DNA of 64,000 nt from Conchocele bisecta (lineage: Eukaryota > Mollusca > Bivalvia > Lucinida > Thyasiridae). The position numbers and the translations under genes were made by a program. Shown here in pieces: positions 42,296 through 52,996 of this stretch. The notes beneath the pieces are model-generated. The model was not told where the DNA came from. It saw only the letters and a list, made by a program, of their open reading frames with translations, and did no database searches. Position 1 is the first letter of the stretch; each line of letters opens with the position of its first letter. Location of the stretch: contig CM055275.1 of the NCBI GenBank assembly GCA_029237695.1, positions 85,713,088-85,777,087 of the forward strand, written 5' to 3'.

Positions 42296-42906
42296 GTAGA
42301 GTTAATTAATTTCAAATGTAATGTTTCGTGTATTGCATAAGCACAGCTTCATACATTACACTGTACAAAGAACTATCCCGGCTGCAGTTGCTGCCACAAC
42401 TGAATGTGGTCAACTCGAATGATGCGATGTATGGCTCTATGCCACTTAATTTGCATGAATCGAAAATTCACTTATAGTGCGCCCTACTTTCTAAGCCAAT
42501 CGCTGTGCAGCATTGTGCTTAACTGAGTTCACACATTTCAACGTTTAACCCCAATAAGTTACATATTACCAGACTATTCGACATAAAGGAAAACCAATAC
42601 TCTGATGGGACATAGCATGTTACACTTGGCTGAACTATAAGTATGGTATTGTTCACGTATTGGATCATTCAGGAACTAAATGCTGCAGTCGCTGGCGCTC
42701 CCTCGCATTTAATTCCTTAACAATCCAATATGTGAAGAGTGACTTATAATTATGATATATGAGATATCACCTACGACACGGTGCCCTTAAGACACACTTA
42801 ATGAAAACACCACACATGGGGAAGATATTTTCTGAAGAAAACAAAACACACACAAAAAAAACAAGTAGATATATGGTAACCCGGCTAATATTGTTTTACT
42901 TTCCAG
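42296..42906 (+). other. Intron with a small inverted repeat
   Basis: Contains an inverted repeat at about 42655-42740 (CGTATTGGATCATTCAGGAA pairing with TTCCTTAACAATCCAATA). Ends with the strong acceptor GTTTTACTTTCCAG. Confidence 0.6.
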
Positions 42907-43561
42907 AAATGTTGCACTTGGAAACGCTCAGCAAGGCGGGATTAATCAGGGTTTCACGTCATACGACGAGATCTGGACCTGGATTCCCGTTGTCACAGAC
43001 ACACAGGCCACGTGCACGCCGCCGCGGTCTTCAAACGCCAGAGAAAGTAGTTCCGCTCGTAACACGGAAACCCTAGCAACGCTGACGCCGCCATCTTACA
43101 ACGACGTAATGCGAGAATCGTCGAATAACACCCGTCTACCGAGCATACACGGTCAAAGGCCGATAACTCGTACAAACAATCGCGACAGATCGACACCAAT
43201 TCGCGCACCAGTTACTTCGCCCGTCAACGAATACGACACGATTCCGGCAGATACACGGCTTCCGATCGCAATTCCGACGCCAGTACGTCCGCGCGTATCA
43301 ACTGCCGTCGTAACCAGCACAAGTCAACTTCCGGTGCACAATCGTCCAGGGGAGACAACTCTTAGTGCCTTAACGCGCGTGCTTCAGTCGCCTCGCCCAG
43401 GTCGGAGAAGCGCTCTCGAGCGACAGAATCAACACGGGATGGACGATAACTCTAGCAGACGTGTACGGGAAGAAGACTCCAACGCGATTCAATTACGTCA
43501 GAGTGCGTTAAGCTTTTACCCGCGACACACCAGTACTCAAAGAAGGCAATACGCACTATAA
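42907..43561 (+). CDS. Cytoplasmic-tail exon with PPxY motif and stop codon
   Basis: A strong acceptor precedes an exon whose first base completes a codon begun by the phase-2 donor at 42295. It encodes about 217 residues to TAA at 43559-43561. The tail is Arg/Ser/Thr/Pro-rich and lacks a recognisable folded domain. It holds TPPSYNDV (PPSY at 43088-43099), the PPxY type bound by WW domains such as those of Nedd4-family ubiquitin ligases. It also has tyrosines in FTSYDEIW and VNEYDTI. Low complexity and many Arg residues suggest a disordered regulatory tail. WW binding and trafficking control are inference from the motif. Transposon sequence begins seven bases after the stop. Confidence 0.75.
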
Positions 43562-43567
43562 TCGTGT

Positions 43568-43668
43568 AGGTATACAACCAGCTGCGTTGATCCTGCCAAG
43601 ATGTCCAGGCATTTTAACAATATCAACTCGCGGTCAAGCCGTTTGATTGGATGTGCCTGAGCTGTAGC
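43568..43668 (+). mobile_element. N-family fragment in the 3' UTR
   Basis: GTATACAACCAGCTGCGTTG, TATCAACTCGCGGTCAAGCC and GAGCTGTAGCTC match N. It starts a few bases after the stop codon. Confidence 0.75.
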
Positions 43669-43812
43669 TCAATTGTCGTGGGAACGAATTGTTATTTGTC
43701 GGAACGAATTGTTAAATTGAGGGAACGAATTGTTAAATTGAGTGAACGAATTGTTATTTCGTGGGAACGAATAAATAAAAACAAAGTATACGTCCCCTGC
43801 GAGGCTCCGTAA
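43669..43812. mobile_element. K-family fragment
   Basis: GGGAACGAATTGTTA units and the terminus CCCCTGCGAGGCTCCGTA. It contains AATAAATAAA near 43769, the first poly(A)-signal-like site after the sushi gene's stop. Confidence 0.8.
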
Positions 43813-44154
43813 CTGTCTAACGGACAAAACACGACGGGTACGATTGGATACCATAACGAATACTCATCATATTATATATCGTCGATCTAATGTGATCGAT
43901 CCGGTTTAAAGGGGCATATCATGAATTTAAACAAAAAATACTAAATAAAAACGTGTGTTCATCATGGCCCTGTGTAAAGTTGTTTAATTGAAGATATATG
44001 ACAATACTAGGACCGCTGGGTTGTTTCTATTTTCACCCATATTGGTACATACATATCGGATTTCCTATCTTCTTGCGTTCAACAAGATAGACAATCTGAT
44101 ACTTATATACCGATATCGTAGAAAATAGAAACAACCCAGCGGTCCTAGTATCGT

Positions 44155-44265
44155 CATATCGATGGTCTAGTAACATAAGGTCGTAAGTGCTATATCGATG
44201 GTCTAGTAACATAAGGTCGTAAGTGCTATGCTATATCGATGGTCTATTACTAGACCATCGATATA
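44155..44265. repeat. W tandem and inverted copies
   Basis: ATATCGATGGTCTAGTAACA followed by TAAGGTCGTAAGTGCTAT occurs twice directly, then a partial inverted copy. Matches the hairpin at 38350-38432. Confidence 0.75.
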
Positions 44266-44313
44266 TCTTCAATTAAACCACTTTACACATGCTGTTATAT
44301 TTTATAGTACTTT

Positions 44314-44566
44314 TATGGAAGCGTCCTGGTTCCAATGCTATACTATTTTTATCTCCTAAACTCCTAATTAGGAGATAGTAAATCCTCATTAGGAGATACT
44401 AAGTCCTAATTAAGAGAAAGTAAGTCCTAATTAGGAGATAGTATATAGTAACTCCTAATTAGAGATGATAAGTCCTAATTAGGAAATGTCTCATAATTAG
44501 GACTTACTATCTGCTCCTAATTAGGAGATACAAATATTATAGCATTGGCACCAGGACGCTTCCATA
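44314..44566. mobile_element. J-family element nested in V
   Basis: TATGGAAGCGTCCTGGTTCC to ACCAGGACGCTTCCATA around a TCCTAATTAGGA array. Confidence 0.9.
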
Positions 44567-44588
44567 TATTTTCTGATATGCCCTTTAA

Positions 44589-44957
44589 CTTTGACCCGGA
44601 TATTTCTGAGTATGCATGCTATTGATAAAATAGTGTTGGCGTGTTTTGTTATTGTACGGCATGTGTTAATTTCAACTGAGCTTGAGCTCTACATTTTCTG
44701 CAACATTTCGATGTCATTTGTGCCAAATATGACGGTTTCTAAATGTGGACGTGTATCGTGCATTTCGCGTCATGTGATGTTTCCTGTTGTACGATATCTT
44801 TAAATGACCATATATACAAGTAAATAATGATTGTCTTAGTATGCGTGTATGTATTCTCTGTGTGCCAAAACACGATATATAATATATTATGTCAAACAAG
44901 TTAGAAAGTGGGAATTTTGAAAATTTAGCTACAGCAATATTGACATTTACGTACATA
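44589..44957. other. Unique sequence
   Basis: No family match. Could be distal 3' UTR of the sushi gene, but no transcript evidence is possible here. Confidence 0.35.
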
Positions 44958-45686
44958 TACGTATTTGTCATACCGCAGATAAGTTTCTCGGCTTTTGATT
45001 GGCTAGCTTGCCTGGTCATATATATTATATGACCTGCCAAGGCCGTCGGACATACAGGAATTGCGATTCCCCTCCGGCGCCTCGCGTCCAATGAAGAACA
45101 TTTTGCAAGCGTCTACCGATTGCGAATTGTATTTCTCACTAAGCACAATAAAACCCCGAATTTATCAATACAAGTAACAAATTGTACACTAAAAACCAGT
45201 CTATATTGTTTATTTTTCCATAAATATTCTTCGCTCATCAAAATATGAGCGAAAAATTAGCCAAAATAACGAAAATTGCTTTTCAAATCTCAACGGGCTT
45301 GCCTTCGTGACACGGCTATATTTAGGTCACAAACTATGGGTTCCACGCACGAAACCGCGGCGTAGCAATGACAGCGAATGTTTGGGAACCAGTCGCATTA
45401 TTCTAGAGGCGCCAAAGGGAGAGCAGATCGATAGAGCAGTGGAATATAAATTAAATTACACGATATAAAAAAACTGTCATAAAGTCGTTTTCGATGGATT
45501 TCTTACTCCATATTTAGTTTGTTTTCGTTTAAGAAAAAAACAAAATGTTCATTTACGCCTTTATATTAAGACTGACGGTAGAAAATCGAATCTCGGATTA
45601 TTTTTCTTCCTGAAAAAACGCAAAGATCAAAATAAGAGATATGTTTATACGGCCAAATACAGGATCTGCGGTATGACACATACGTT
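44958..45686. mobile_element. Non-autonomous element with 21-bp terminal repeats
   Basis: CGTATTTGTCATACCGCAGA at the left and TCTGCGGTATGACACATACG at the right. The 730-base interior has GCCTGGTCATATATATTATATGACC hairpins and no coding frame. Confidence 0.7.
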
Positions 45687-45801
45687 ATTGTGATTCTACA
45701 CAGGCTATATGGTGTAATATTGCCCGTCTGAAGGTATGTTCACCCGAGGCGATTCCAGACGGGCAATATTACACCATATAGCCTGTGTAGAATCACAATA
45801 A
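45685..45801. repeat. Perfect 46-bp-arm hairpin
   Basis: Arms 45685-45730 and 45756-45801 are exact complements. They begin TTATTGTGATTCTACACAGG, around a 25-base loop. It starts at the end of the previous element. Confidence 0.9.
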
Positions 45802-45854
45802 CTTATAATACGTACTTTCATATACAATACATATAGTATCTTACATGAATGATG

Positions 45855-45968
45855 ATTTAATATGATATTTAATAAACGAGTTTACTGATTTCATAAGAAA
45901 CGAGGCTATGCCGAGTTTCTTATGAAATCTGTCAACGAATTTAATATATACCATATTAAATCATCACA
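45855..45968. repeat. U-type inverted repeat
   Basis: GATGATTTAATATGATATTT and ATACCATATTAAATCATCAC flank TTTCATAAGAAACGAGGC and its complement. Related to 38645-38720 and 52370. Confidence 0.7.
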
Positions 45969-46176
45969 AATGTTAGATTGTATTTATTGCATAAGCACAT
46001 CATTGCATAAGCACCAAACCCGTACTAAAACCTTTTTTCTGTAATCAGCTAATTTGCATATTTATTACAAAAGTGTACTATGCATTTTATGACACTGTGT
46101 TATTAAACTGTGAGCGCCCATTGTATGCAATAACAATATATACATGTATACTTTCGAAAACTTTCATTTGGTTGAC

Positions 46177-46281
46177 GCTGTCCTCATAGATGTAGTCGAT
46201 TCTGAGTTATTTCGAGAAAAAAATGTTGTTCATTTTTGTTATCGAAATAACTCAGAATCGACTACATTTATGAGGACAGCG
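46177..46281. repeat. Long hairpin
   Basis: CGCTGTCCTCATAGATGTAG through GAGTTATTTCGA pairs with the complement ending GAGGACAGCG. One mismatch in about 40 bases. Confidence 0.85.
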
Positions 46282-46445
46282 ATTTTTTTCTCTCAATAAC
46301 TCCGAAACCGATACAGCCATGCGATGAGAACGATAGTAACAGCGGGTAAATGTGCGTGTACCAGTATACCGTTCATTTGATACCACATAGTGTACTAGTT
46401 CTTTAAAAATGTTCTTCAACTGTAAATAATGTCTTAATATATGTG

Positions 46446-46880
46446 TGTGTAAATGTACTTTGCTGTGTGCCAAAACAGGAATCGTTTGTGTGTATTTGTG
46501 TTGAAAGGTTCGTATCGAAGCGTCCTAGACACAATGCTAAAATATGTTTATCTCTTAATTAGGAGTTACTAACTCTTAATTAGGAGATAGTATCTCCTAA
46601 TTAGGAGTTAGTATCTCCTAATTAGGACTTACTATCTCCTAATTAGGACTTACTCTCTGTGTCAATGCTGAACATGTTTTACCTCCTAATTAGGATATAC
46701 TACCCATAAATAGGAGATAGTAAGTTCTACTTAGGACTTAGCATCTCCTAATTAGGAGATACATATATTTTAGCATTGGCACCAGGACGCTTTCATAGGT
46801 CCATGTATATAGTATGTACTTCGCTGTGTGCCAAAACAGAATCGTTGGTGTGTATTTGTGTTGAAAGGTTCGTGTATATA
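46446..46880 (+). repeat. Direct repeats of about 65 bp flanking a J element
   Basis: GCTGTGTGCCAAAACAG, then GTGTGTATTTGTGTTGAAAG, occurs at about 46461 and again at about 46826, immediately outside J. Confidence 0.75.
46511..46797. mobile_element. J-family element
   Basis: TCGAAGCGTCCTAGACACAA to GGCACCAGGACGCTTTCATA. The TCCTAATTAGGA array has a central TGTGTCAATGCTGAAC, as at 33489. Confidence 0.85.
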
Positions 46881-46996
46881 GTTTGTATTTTTGGGGTCCG
46901 CAACAGAAAAAGGGGTGTTATGACCATTGTCGCGGCAAAGTAGCCAGTATGGTACTCAGACACCACTGGCATAGCCTTACTAACGGTATAACAATA

Positions 46997-47145
46997 ATAT
47001 AGTTTGATTTATTGGTGTTTAACGGCCTATCAACAGCTAGGGTAATTTAATGCCGGGCTAATGGGTTCGTTCCCGCATTTAACCTGCTGCAGTGGGGGTC
47101 CCAAAATGAGAACGGAATATTTACATAAAAATGAATTAGAATAAC
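46997..47145 (+). mobile_element. Z-family short repeat
   Basis: TTATTGGTGTTTAACGGCCT through AATGGGTTCGTTCCCG and GAATATTTACAT. Confidence 0.65.
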
Positions 47146-47282
47146 CTGACCTGGTGCCACGTCCATACCACACCAAAGTCACTTGGCCCATTCCCCTAAA
47201 AGTAATAGGATTATGAATAATCATATTACTCATATAAGGGGTATGACCAGATTCAACTCACATACAAGAAAGACGTACATGA

Positions 47283-47598
47283 GGGCCGAACCATTAGCCG
47301 ATTTCACCAACATTGCAAAGTATACTTTTCTAGCAAAGTATACTTTGAGGGAGTAATCATTTATGTTTCCTGAAATACTTTATTTCATATAGAACTAACA
47401 ACTGCATATATTTGATGATTAAAAGTATGCCGAATTATTATACTGAATGTATTACATTATCACAGCCAAATTGGCTGTGATAATGTAATAAATTCAGTAT
47501 AATAAAAATTAATAAATTTATCCTAAAATTGAAAATGTCTCCCTCAAAGTACACTTTTCTAGAAAAGCATACTTTGCAATGTTGGTGCAATCGGCTCA
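47283..47598. mobile_element. H-family MITE, full length
   Basis: TAGCCGATTTCACCAACATT to AATGTTGGTGCAATCGGCT with the intact CAGCCAAATTGGCTG palindrome. Confidence 0.9.
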
Positions 47599-47739
47599 GG
47601 TCTCCGGTCGGGATTCCGGTAAGAACCTCTCACCTGCCACTCACATTATATAATTATTGTTACTTTGTGACCGGTTTACGGAGGTTACACAGTAGTTCCA
47701 GTACGATGCATGAAGGTGGATATTGTTATGCCGTAGCCC

Positions 47740-48135
47740 AAGGTGCATGATCACGTGGTTACAACAACAACAACTTTGCCCACTCCAAAGTAAGTATTAT
47801 TTGATATTTTCCTTAATATGCATCGGATTTTGATGAAATATGGCGCAGCAAACGCGTCTTCATGAGCTGCATTTGGTGGTCTATGGAGTTTGGCACAGAC
47901 TTATGTCGTTTTTGCGAAGAATCGATTTCCGTGTCGGAGACACGGAAATCAATTCTTAGCAAAAACGAGAGAAGTTTGGGCGAAAATAAAGAGACCACCA
48001 AATGCAGCTTACCAAGACGCGTTTGATGCGCCATATTTCATCAAAATCCGTTACTTAATAAGGACACTATAAAAGAATACGTACTTTGAATCGGTACTTG
48101 TTGTTGTTGTTAGTACCACGTGATCATACACCTTG
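47740..48135. mobile_element. M-family MITE
   Basis: AGGTGCATGATCACGTGGTT to CCACGTGATCATACACCTT. The interior has two GGTGGTCT..GCATTTGGTGG arms and the palindrome CCGTGTCGGAGACACGG. Confidence 0.85.
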
Positions 48136-48213
48136 TAGCCCATGTAATGTATATACTATATCGTACGTGTATTCTTATGTGCCAACCATTGATATTTGAA
48201 TGTTTACCGATAT

Positions 48214-48452
48214 TAACCCTTTCAACACCAAGTAACTTAATAGGATGTTCCATGCCAATGCTTCACGTTATTTCATTAATTGTGTTCATTCAAATTATCC
48301 CATTCTTCTAAAAGGGTAATCTGTACGACGTTTAAAATTATTAACAAACAGTGGAGATCCTGATGAGACGGCTCGTTACGAGCCGGCTCATCTGGATCTG
48401 CACTGTTTGCAAACATTGTCTCTATAGAGGTATGTGGTGTTGAAAGGGTTAA
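48214..48452. mobile_element. G'-family MITE
   Basis: AACCCTTTCAACACCAAG to GGTGTTGAAAGGGTT, with the core GAGACGGCTCGTTACGAGCC. Its right end supplies the TTAA used by the following I element. Confidence 0.8.
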
Positions 48453-48923
48453 AGGTACATGCCCACTCAGTAGGCACAAAATGTTCCGTATAGGATTATA
48501 TAAGTGTATAATTGTGTCAATATTCCACCAGTCATAAAAAATTGCGAGTGCCCACTATATAAATATTTATAATCATTTAGTAATGTTTATTTTACTGATA
48601 GTGACGCGCGGTGGTATCAGGCTATTTTCATATGCAAATGAGGTATGATATTGTTTAATTATTATACTAATTAAATGAGTCACCAGAAATACATCAAGAA
48701 ATAAATACAGATAATAAATGGTAATGTCCGTTAACATTTTAAGGAAACACGGTTATCGCCCCTGATATCAGTGTGGAAATTTACGTCTGATATAAAATAT
48801 ATAATAATGCCAATCAATACATGGGGTAATGGTGAATGAATGTTTATTTTGCCAGAAAATGTCTCGGATGATGTTTCTGATATAAAGAACATTTTGTGTC
48901 TACTGAGTGGACATGAACTTTTA
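48453..48923 (-). mobile_element. I-family MITE
   Basis: TTAA/AGGTACATGCCCACTCAGT at the left. The right end GAGTGGACATGAACTT is slightly decayed. Confidence 0.85.
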
Positions 48924-49249
48924 TTATGTATTTTCTATAAATTCATAATGCAAATGCCCATTAGACGTATTGCGTTTACATCCCAATGCAATACATTAGA
49001 CCCACGTGACGTCGCGCGATGTTGTTGATTTGTTAAAGTTCGTTTGACGTCATTAATTGCCACAAGGTTGTCAATGACCGTGACTGCACGCTATTGACCG
49101 GCAACATCGCTGTTCCAGGAATCGCGACAAAATGACGTAAAAGAAGATTACTTTTAAATTTAACTCCATATTTGGTTAGTTACATTTTTGAAACTTTCAG
49201 CATATTCAGTGTAAATATAAATAATATAACCATGGGCTGTAGCGTTTAC
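48924..49249. other. Unique sequence
   Basis: No family match or gene signal. Confidence 0.4.
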
Positions 49250-49733
49250 TATAGGAATGAATGGCTTTTTTTGTGGAATAGTAGCAGGGATTCGGCTGGC
49301 AATCGCCACTTTCGCAATTGGCGATAAAAAGAAACAATTGGCGATAAAAAAATACCATTTTCGAAAAAAAACAAAAAAAAAACATTTTATTTTATTTTTT
49401 ATTTTATTTTTTGAAGTGGGGATTTTTTTAATTAGTAAACATATTATAGGAATTAATGGCCTCGTCCAATATTCCCGCGACTTTTCCAAGTTTATATCCC
49501 CTATAAATTCCACAAAAATGCCATTCAATCCTTATAATTCAAGCATTTTAAATAAATTCATCAAGAAAATGTGTTTATTTTCCGTTTTCTTAAGAATTAT
49601 TTTAACTGCGCCTCACGGTTACGGAAAGTAGTTCGGCGTGGGAGTTTACTGGGATATAACTTTTGGACAGAGACTTGCTACGGGCCAATCAAATGTTAGG
49701 GAATTTTGTAAATATTTTTGTGCTGGAATTATT
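49250..49733 (+). mobile_element. A-family pair with AT-rich filler
   Basis: A short inverse A end (AGGAATGAATGGCTTTTTTT), then 170 bases with two CAATTGGCGATAAAAA copies and A/T runs, then a full plus A (49449-49733). The long frames crossing it are not genes. Confidence 0.75.
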
Positions 49734-49830
49734 GGGGTGTAAAATACATATGGTCTATTTAAAGTTTGCGGGGAGTCCCTCTTCGGACTCCGCGCAAACT
49801 TTAAACATACCAAATGTGTTATTAACCCCA
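49733..49830. repeat. Hairpin
   Basis: TGGGGTGTAAAATACATATG pairs loosely with CAAATGTGTTATTAACCCCA. The inner stem is TTTAAAGTTTGCGG..CGCGCAAACTTTAAA around CTCTTCGGA. Confidence 0.75.
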
Positions 49831-49920
49831 GTAAACCCAGCAGCCCATGATTTTATTCCTTAAATAATATTCTAAACGTGTAATGTACATGTGCATTATT
49901 TATATTCTTTGAAAGCGGCC

Positions 49921-50228
49921 TGTAGCCTATTTCACCAACATTCGCGTCAAAGTATACTTTTCTAGCAAAATATACTTTGAGGGATAATCGTTTATTTTTC
50001 CTGAAATGCATTATTTCATATAGAACTAACGACTGCATATATTTGATGATTAAAAGTATGCAGAATTATTATACTGAATGTATTACATTATCACAGCCAA
50101 TATGGCTGTGATAATGTAATAAATTCAGTATAATAAAAATTGATAAATTTATCCTAAAATTGAAAATTTCTCCCTCAAAGTATACTTTGCTAGAAGGTAT
50201 ACTTTGCAATGTTGGTGAAATAGGCTAC
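49921..50228. mobile_element. H-family MITE, full length
   Basis: TGTAGCCTATTTCACCAACA to AATGTTGGTGAAATAGGCTA. Intact centre CACAGCCAATATGGCTGTG. Confidence 0.9.
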
Positions 50229-50257
50229 TGGTTTTAAAGGCTGTATAGTTTAATTAT

Positions 50258-50330
50258 GTGACTGTGATTGGGAAAATGGGACTTATGGGATTTGTGAGAA
50301 GTATAATCTGATCAAACGCTACCAAGTTTG
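50258..50330 (+). mobile_element. D-family left end
   Basis: ATGTGACTGTGATTGGGAAA and CTTATGGGATTTGTGA match D, then decay. Confidence 0.6.
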
Positions 50331-50394
50331 TCATTCAGTTAGTAAACCACATGTCTTGCTTCTAACTAATAGTATATTCAGCGGAAGTATCTAG

Positions 50395-50520
50395 AGTGAC
50401 CGGTGTAGAGATGTTCCACTGTAAATCAGGCATATGACTATGCCAATGGTATGCGGCTGTGCTTTGCGAACTTGAACAGTCAGTGTCATCATAAATATAC
50501 ACCAATTAAATCCATACAAT
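50395..50520. mobile_element. E-family fragment
   Basis: GTAGAGATGTTCCACTGTAA, then ATCAGGCATATGAC and GTCATCATAAATATACACCA, as in 37540-37640. Confidence 0.6.
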
Positions 50521-50669
50521 TAACGATGCTCCAGCCACGGTCATACATATCACGGACATCGGTTTAGAGCATACAATTCAAAGGGGAATAACCAGTGACT
50601 GACTCACACAAAACTCGTTTGTCCCCCTTATATTGTACAATATCTGTGTTGATTCTCAAATTCATCTCC

Positions 50670-50822
50670 TACACAACTCAACGTTTCTGAACATATATTG
50701 GCAATGCCAAATCGCAATCAAGCAAGCTTGTTGTCTGAGCCTGAGCTGTAGCACAGTATTCAAATATTTTGAAAAAGAATTTGACAAATATTGGCAAGAT
50801 TACCACAGGCGGTTGTGTAGGA
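50670..50822 (+). mobile_element. N-family, internally deleted
   Basis: CAACGTTTCTGAACATATAT through CAGGCGGTTGTGTAGG. The frame of 115 codons across it is N sequence. Confidence 0.7.
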
Positions 50823-51264
50823 TATACAACTTTAAAAAGTCCTTAGCATATCCTGTACTTACCTCGAATGTTCCAATAAACTTTCCGACAAGTTTTTCAG
50901 TTCTCAGATCAGGCTCGTCCAATCAAGCTGCCCCGATTTCGTGCTCACGACTTCTTACTTCTATTCACCACATATTGTGAACTGTCCCGAAATTCACACA
51001 CAAATATCACAAAGAACAAGTTACATATTCGTGTTCTACTATCACTTGTTTAGTCAGATATATGAATGTTCCTAATCCGATACGTTTGAATTGTTCAGAA
51101 ATTCACACATGTTAAATATTGCACAAGCATGCACGCCACAAATATGACCATCGTCAGTGAACAAAATTATTTTTACTTATGTGTATGTATATTTGGTCAC
51201 AGAGTACATCCATGATCTAAATTCGATTTGAAAACCGTTTAAATTTACTTTTTCTCTCCACTAG

Positions 51265-51338
51265 ACGAGAGTGCCAAAGTTGCACTTCCCGCCATAATCG
51301 CTGGTTTCTTTGAAAATAAAATACACTCATCTTTACAG
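51265..51338 (+). pseudogene. Exon-like stretch, possible broken transmembrane exon
   Basis: CTCTCCACTAG, then a frame giving ESAKVALPAIIAGFF and on to a donor-like ACAG/GTAAGC at 51338. The peptide looks like the start of a transmembrane segment, but the charged ENKIHSSLQ follows where a helix should continue. The right half belongs to the long palindrome at 51308-51648. It may be an exon remnant cut by that element, or chance. No homologue is recognised. Confidence 0.15.
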
Positions 51339-51648
51339 GTAAGCCCCCAAAGAGGGGTCAGAGAGTAATTGAACATAGATACGGCTAAAAGCGTTGTCGT
51401 GCGGATAACCACGGATTATACGAATTTACTGCTGACCTTTGTTTTCCATACGAATTTACTGCTGACCCTTAGTTTTCCATTAACTAATCCGGGAGGATTA
51501 GTTAATGGAAAACTAAGGGTCAGCAGTAAATTCGTATAATCCGTGGTTATCCGCACGACAACACTTTTAGCCGTATCTATGTTCAATTAATCTCTGACCC
51601 CTCTTTGGGGGCTTACCTGTAAAGATGAGTGTATTTTATTTTCAAAGA
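51308..51648. repeat. Near-perfect palindrome with arms of about 145 bp
   Basis: The left arm starts TTTCTTTGAAAATAAAATAC and the right arm ends with its complement. The centre is CTAATCCGGGAGGATTAG. The left arm has an extra direct repeat (ATACGAATTTACTGCTGACC twice). Confidence 0.9.
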
Positions 51649-51755
51649 AAACGTGCAAAAATTCAAATACAAACAAGGTTCTCGGTCAGGCATATCAATC
51701 TTACATTAATGTCGAACCCATTTGGAGACTTAGACACGTTTGTATTGTGTTGCTT

Positions 51756-52306
51756 ACAGTGGAACCTCTCTATACCGGACACCAGGGAAACACATGTGAT
51801 CTTAATTGTTATGAGTTGCGTGGTTATTTGTCGCAGGTGACACTGTCTGTTCATGATCGCATAGTACACAACTGTGGCTCGGAATGATCAAATGCCTGAT
51901 TTACAGTGAAACCTCTCTAAACCGGACACCCTGGGGACTTCCCAGGGTGTCCGGTTTAGAGAGGTTTCACTGGGCTAGAATACTGCGCTTGAAATCAATC
52001 TGCTTTATGAACCCTTTGAACCCGAAAGCCCGCTACATGTATATCGGTTTATGCAAACAGTGCAGACCCAGATGAGCCGGCTCGTAACGAGCCGTCTCAT
52101 CAGGATCTGCACTGTTTGAAAGTAATTTTCATATTTTTGAGAAAAACAAATACCCCCTTTTTATAAATGGAATAGTCTGAAAATCATTTTGCGATGATTG
52201 GATTGGTTGCAAAATTAACATATCGCAGCCCATTCAGTTACTTAGGGGTGAAAGGGTTAAACCGGACACCCTGGGAGGTCCCAGGAGAGAGAGAGAGGTT
52301 TCATTG
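51756..52306. mobile_element. E plus G' block, copy 1
   Basis: E (51756-51972), N-like AGAATACTGCGCTTGAAATC, then G' with CGGCTCGTAACGAGCC, ending GGGGTGAAAGGGTTAA. A further E fragment runs to 52306. Duplicated at 53189-53690. Confidence 0.85.
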
Positions 52307-52573
52307 AAAATCAGGAGCCAGTATGGGAGAATGCCCATCCCCAGTGTTGATATGTATTTAATACAATATATTTAATTATCATGTTTACTCGGCATACCCT
52401 CGTTTCTTTTGAAACTCGTTTAATAAATTGCGTATTGCATCATATATCTTTTAATGGCATGTATGTATCATATTAAATAATCACTGACGTACAGTGGAAT
52501 ACCTGTCATGGATTGTATGATATGATATTAAGTTGTATGTTTATATCTACATGTACATGGTATGTGTTCTTAA

Positions 52574-52996
52574 AGGTAAATGCCCACTCAGTAGGCACAA
52601 ACTGCTCTTTATATCAGAGACATCATCTGAGACATTTTCTGGCAAAATAAACATTCATTCACCATTACCCCACGTATTGTTTGGCATTAATATGCATTGC
52701 ATATCAGACGTATATTTCCACACTGATAACCGTATTTCCTTAAAATGTTAACGGACATTACTATTTATTATCTGTTTTTCTTTGTTGAGGTGACGTATTT
52801 AATTCGTATACATAATTAAGAAATAGCATGCCTCATTTGCATATGAAAATAGCTATCAGTAAAGTAAACATTTAAGTTGCTAAATGATTATATCTGTATA
52901 GCGGGCAAAATATAGAACTGGTGGACTAGTGACACAATTATACTCTTATTTAATTCCTATCAAGAACATTTTGTGCCTACTGAGTGGGCATGTACC
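52574..52996 (+). mobile_element. I-family MITE
   Basis: TTAA/AGGTAAATGCCCACTCAGT to GAGTGGGCATGTACC, slightly shortened. Confidence 0.85.

Larger units (their letters stand above)
43910..44584 (+). mobile_element. V-family element with W repeats and nested J
   Basis: TTAA/AGGGGCATATCATGAA to TTTTCTGATATGCCCT/TTAA. The interior holds a hairpin (TTTCTATTTTC..GAAAATAGAAA), a W cluster (44155-44265) and J at 44314-44566. Confidence 0.85.

Noticed and set aside
49160..49631. Overlapping 122- and 124-codon frames on opposite strands
   Set aside because: They consist of A-element sequence and A/T runs. The MCLFSVFLRIILTAP peptide recurs in every A copy.
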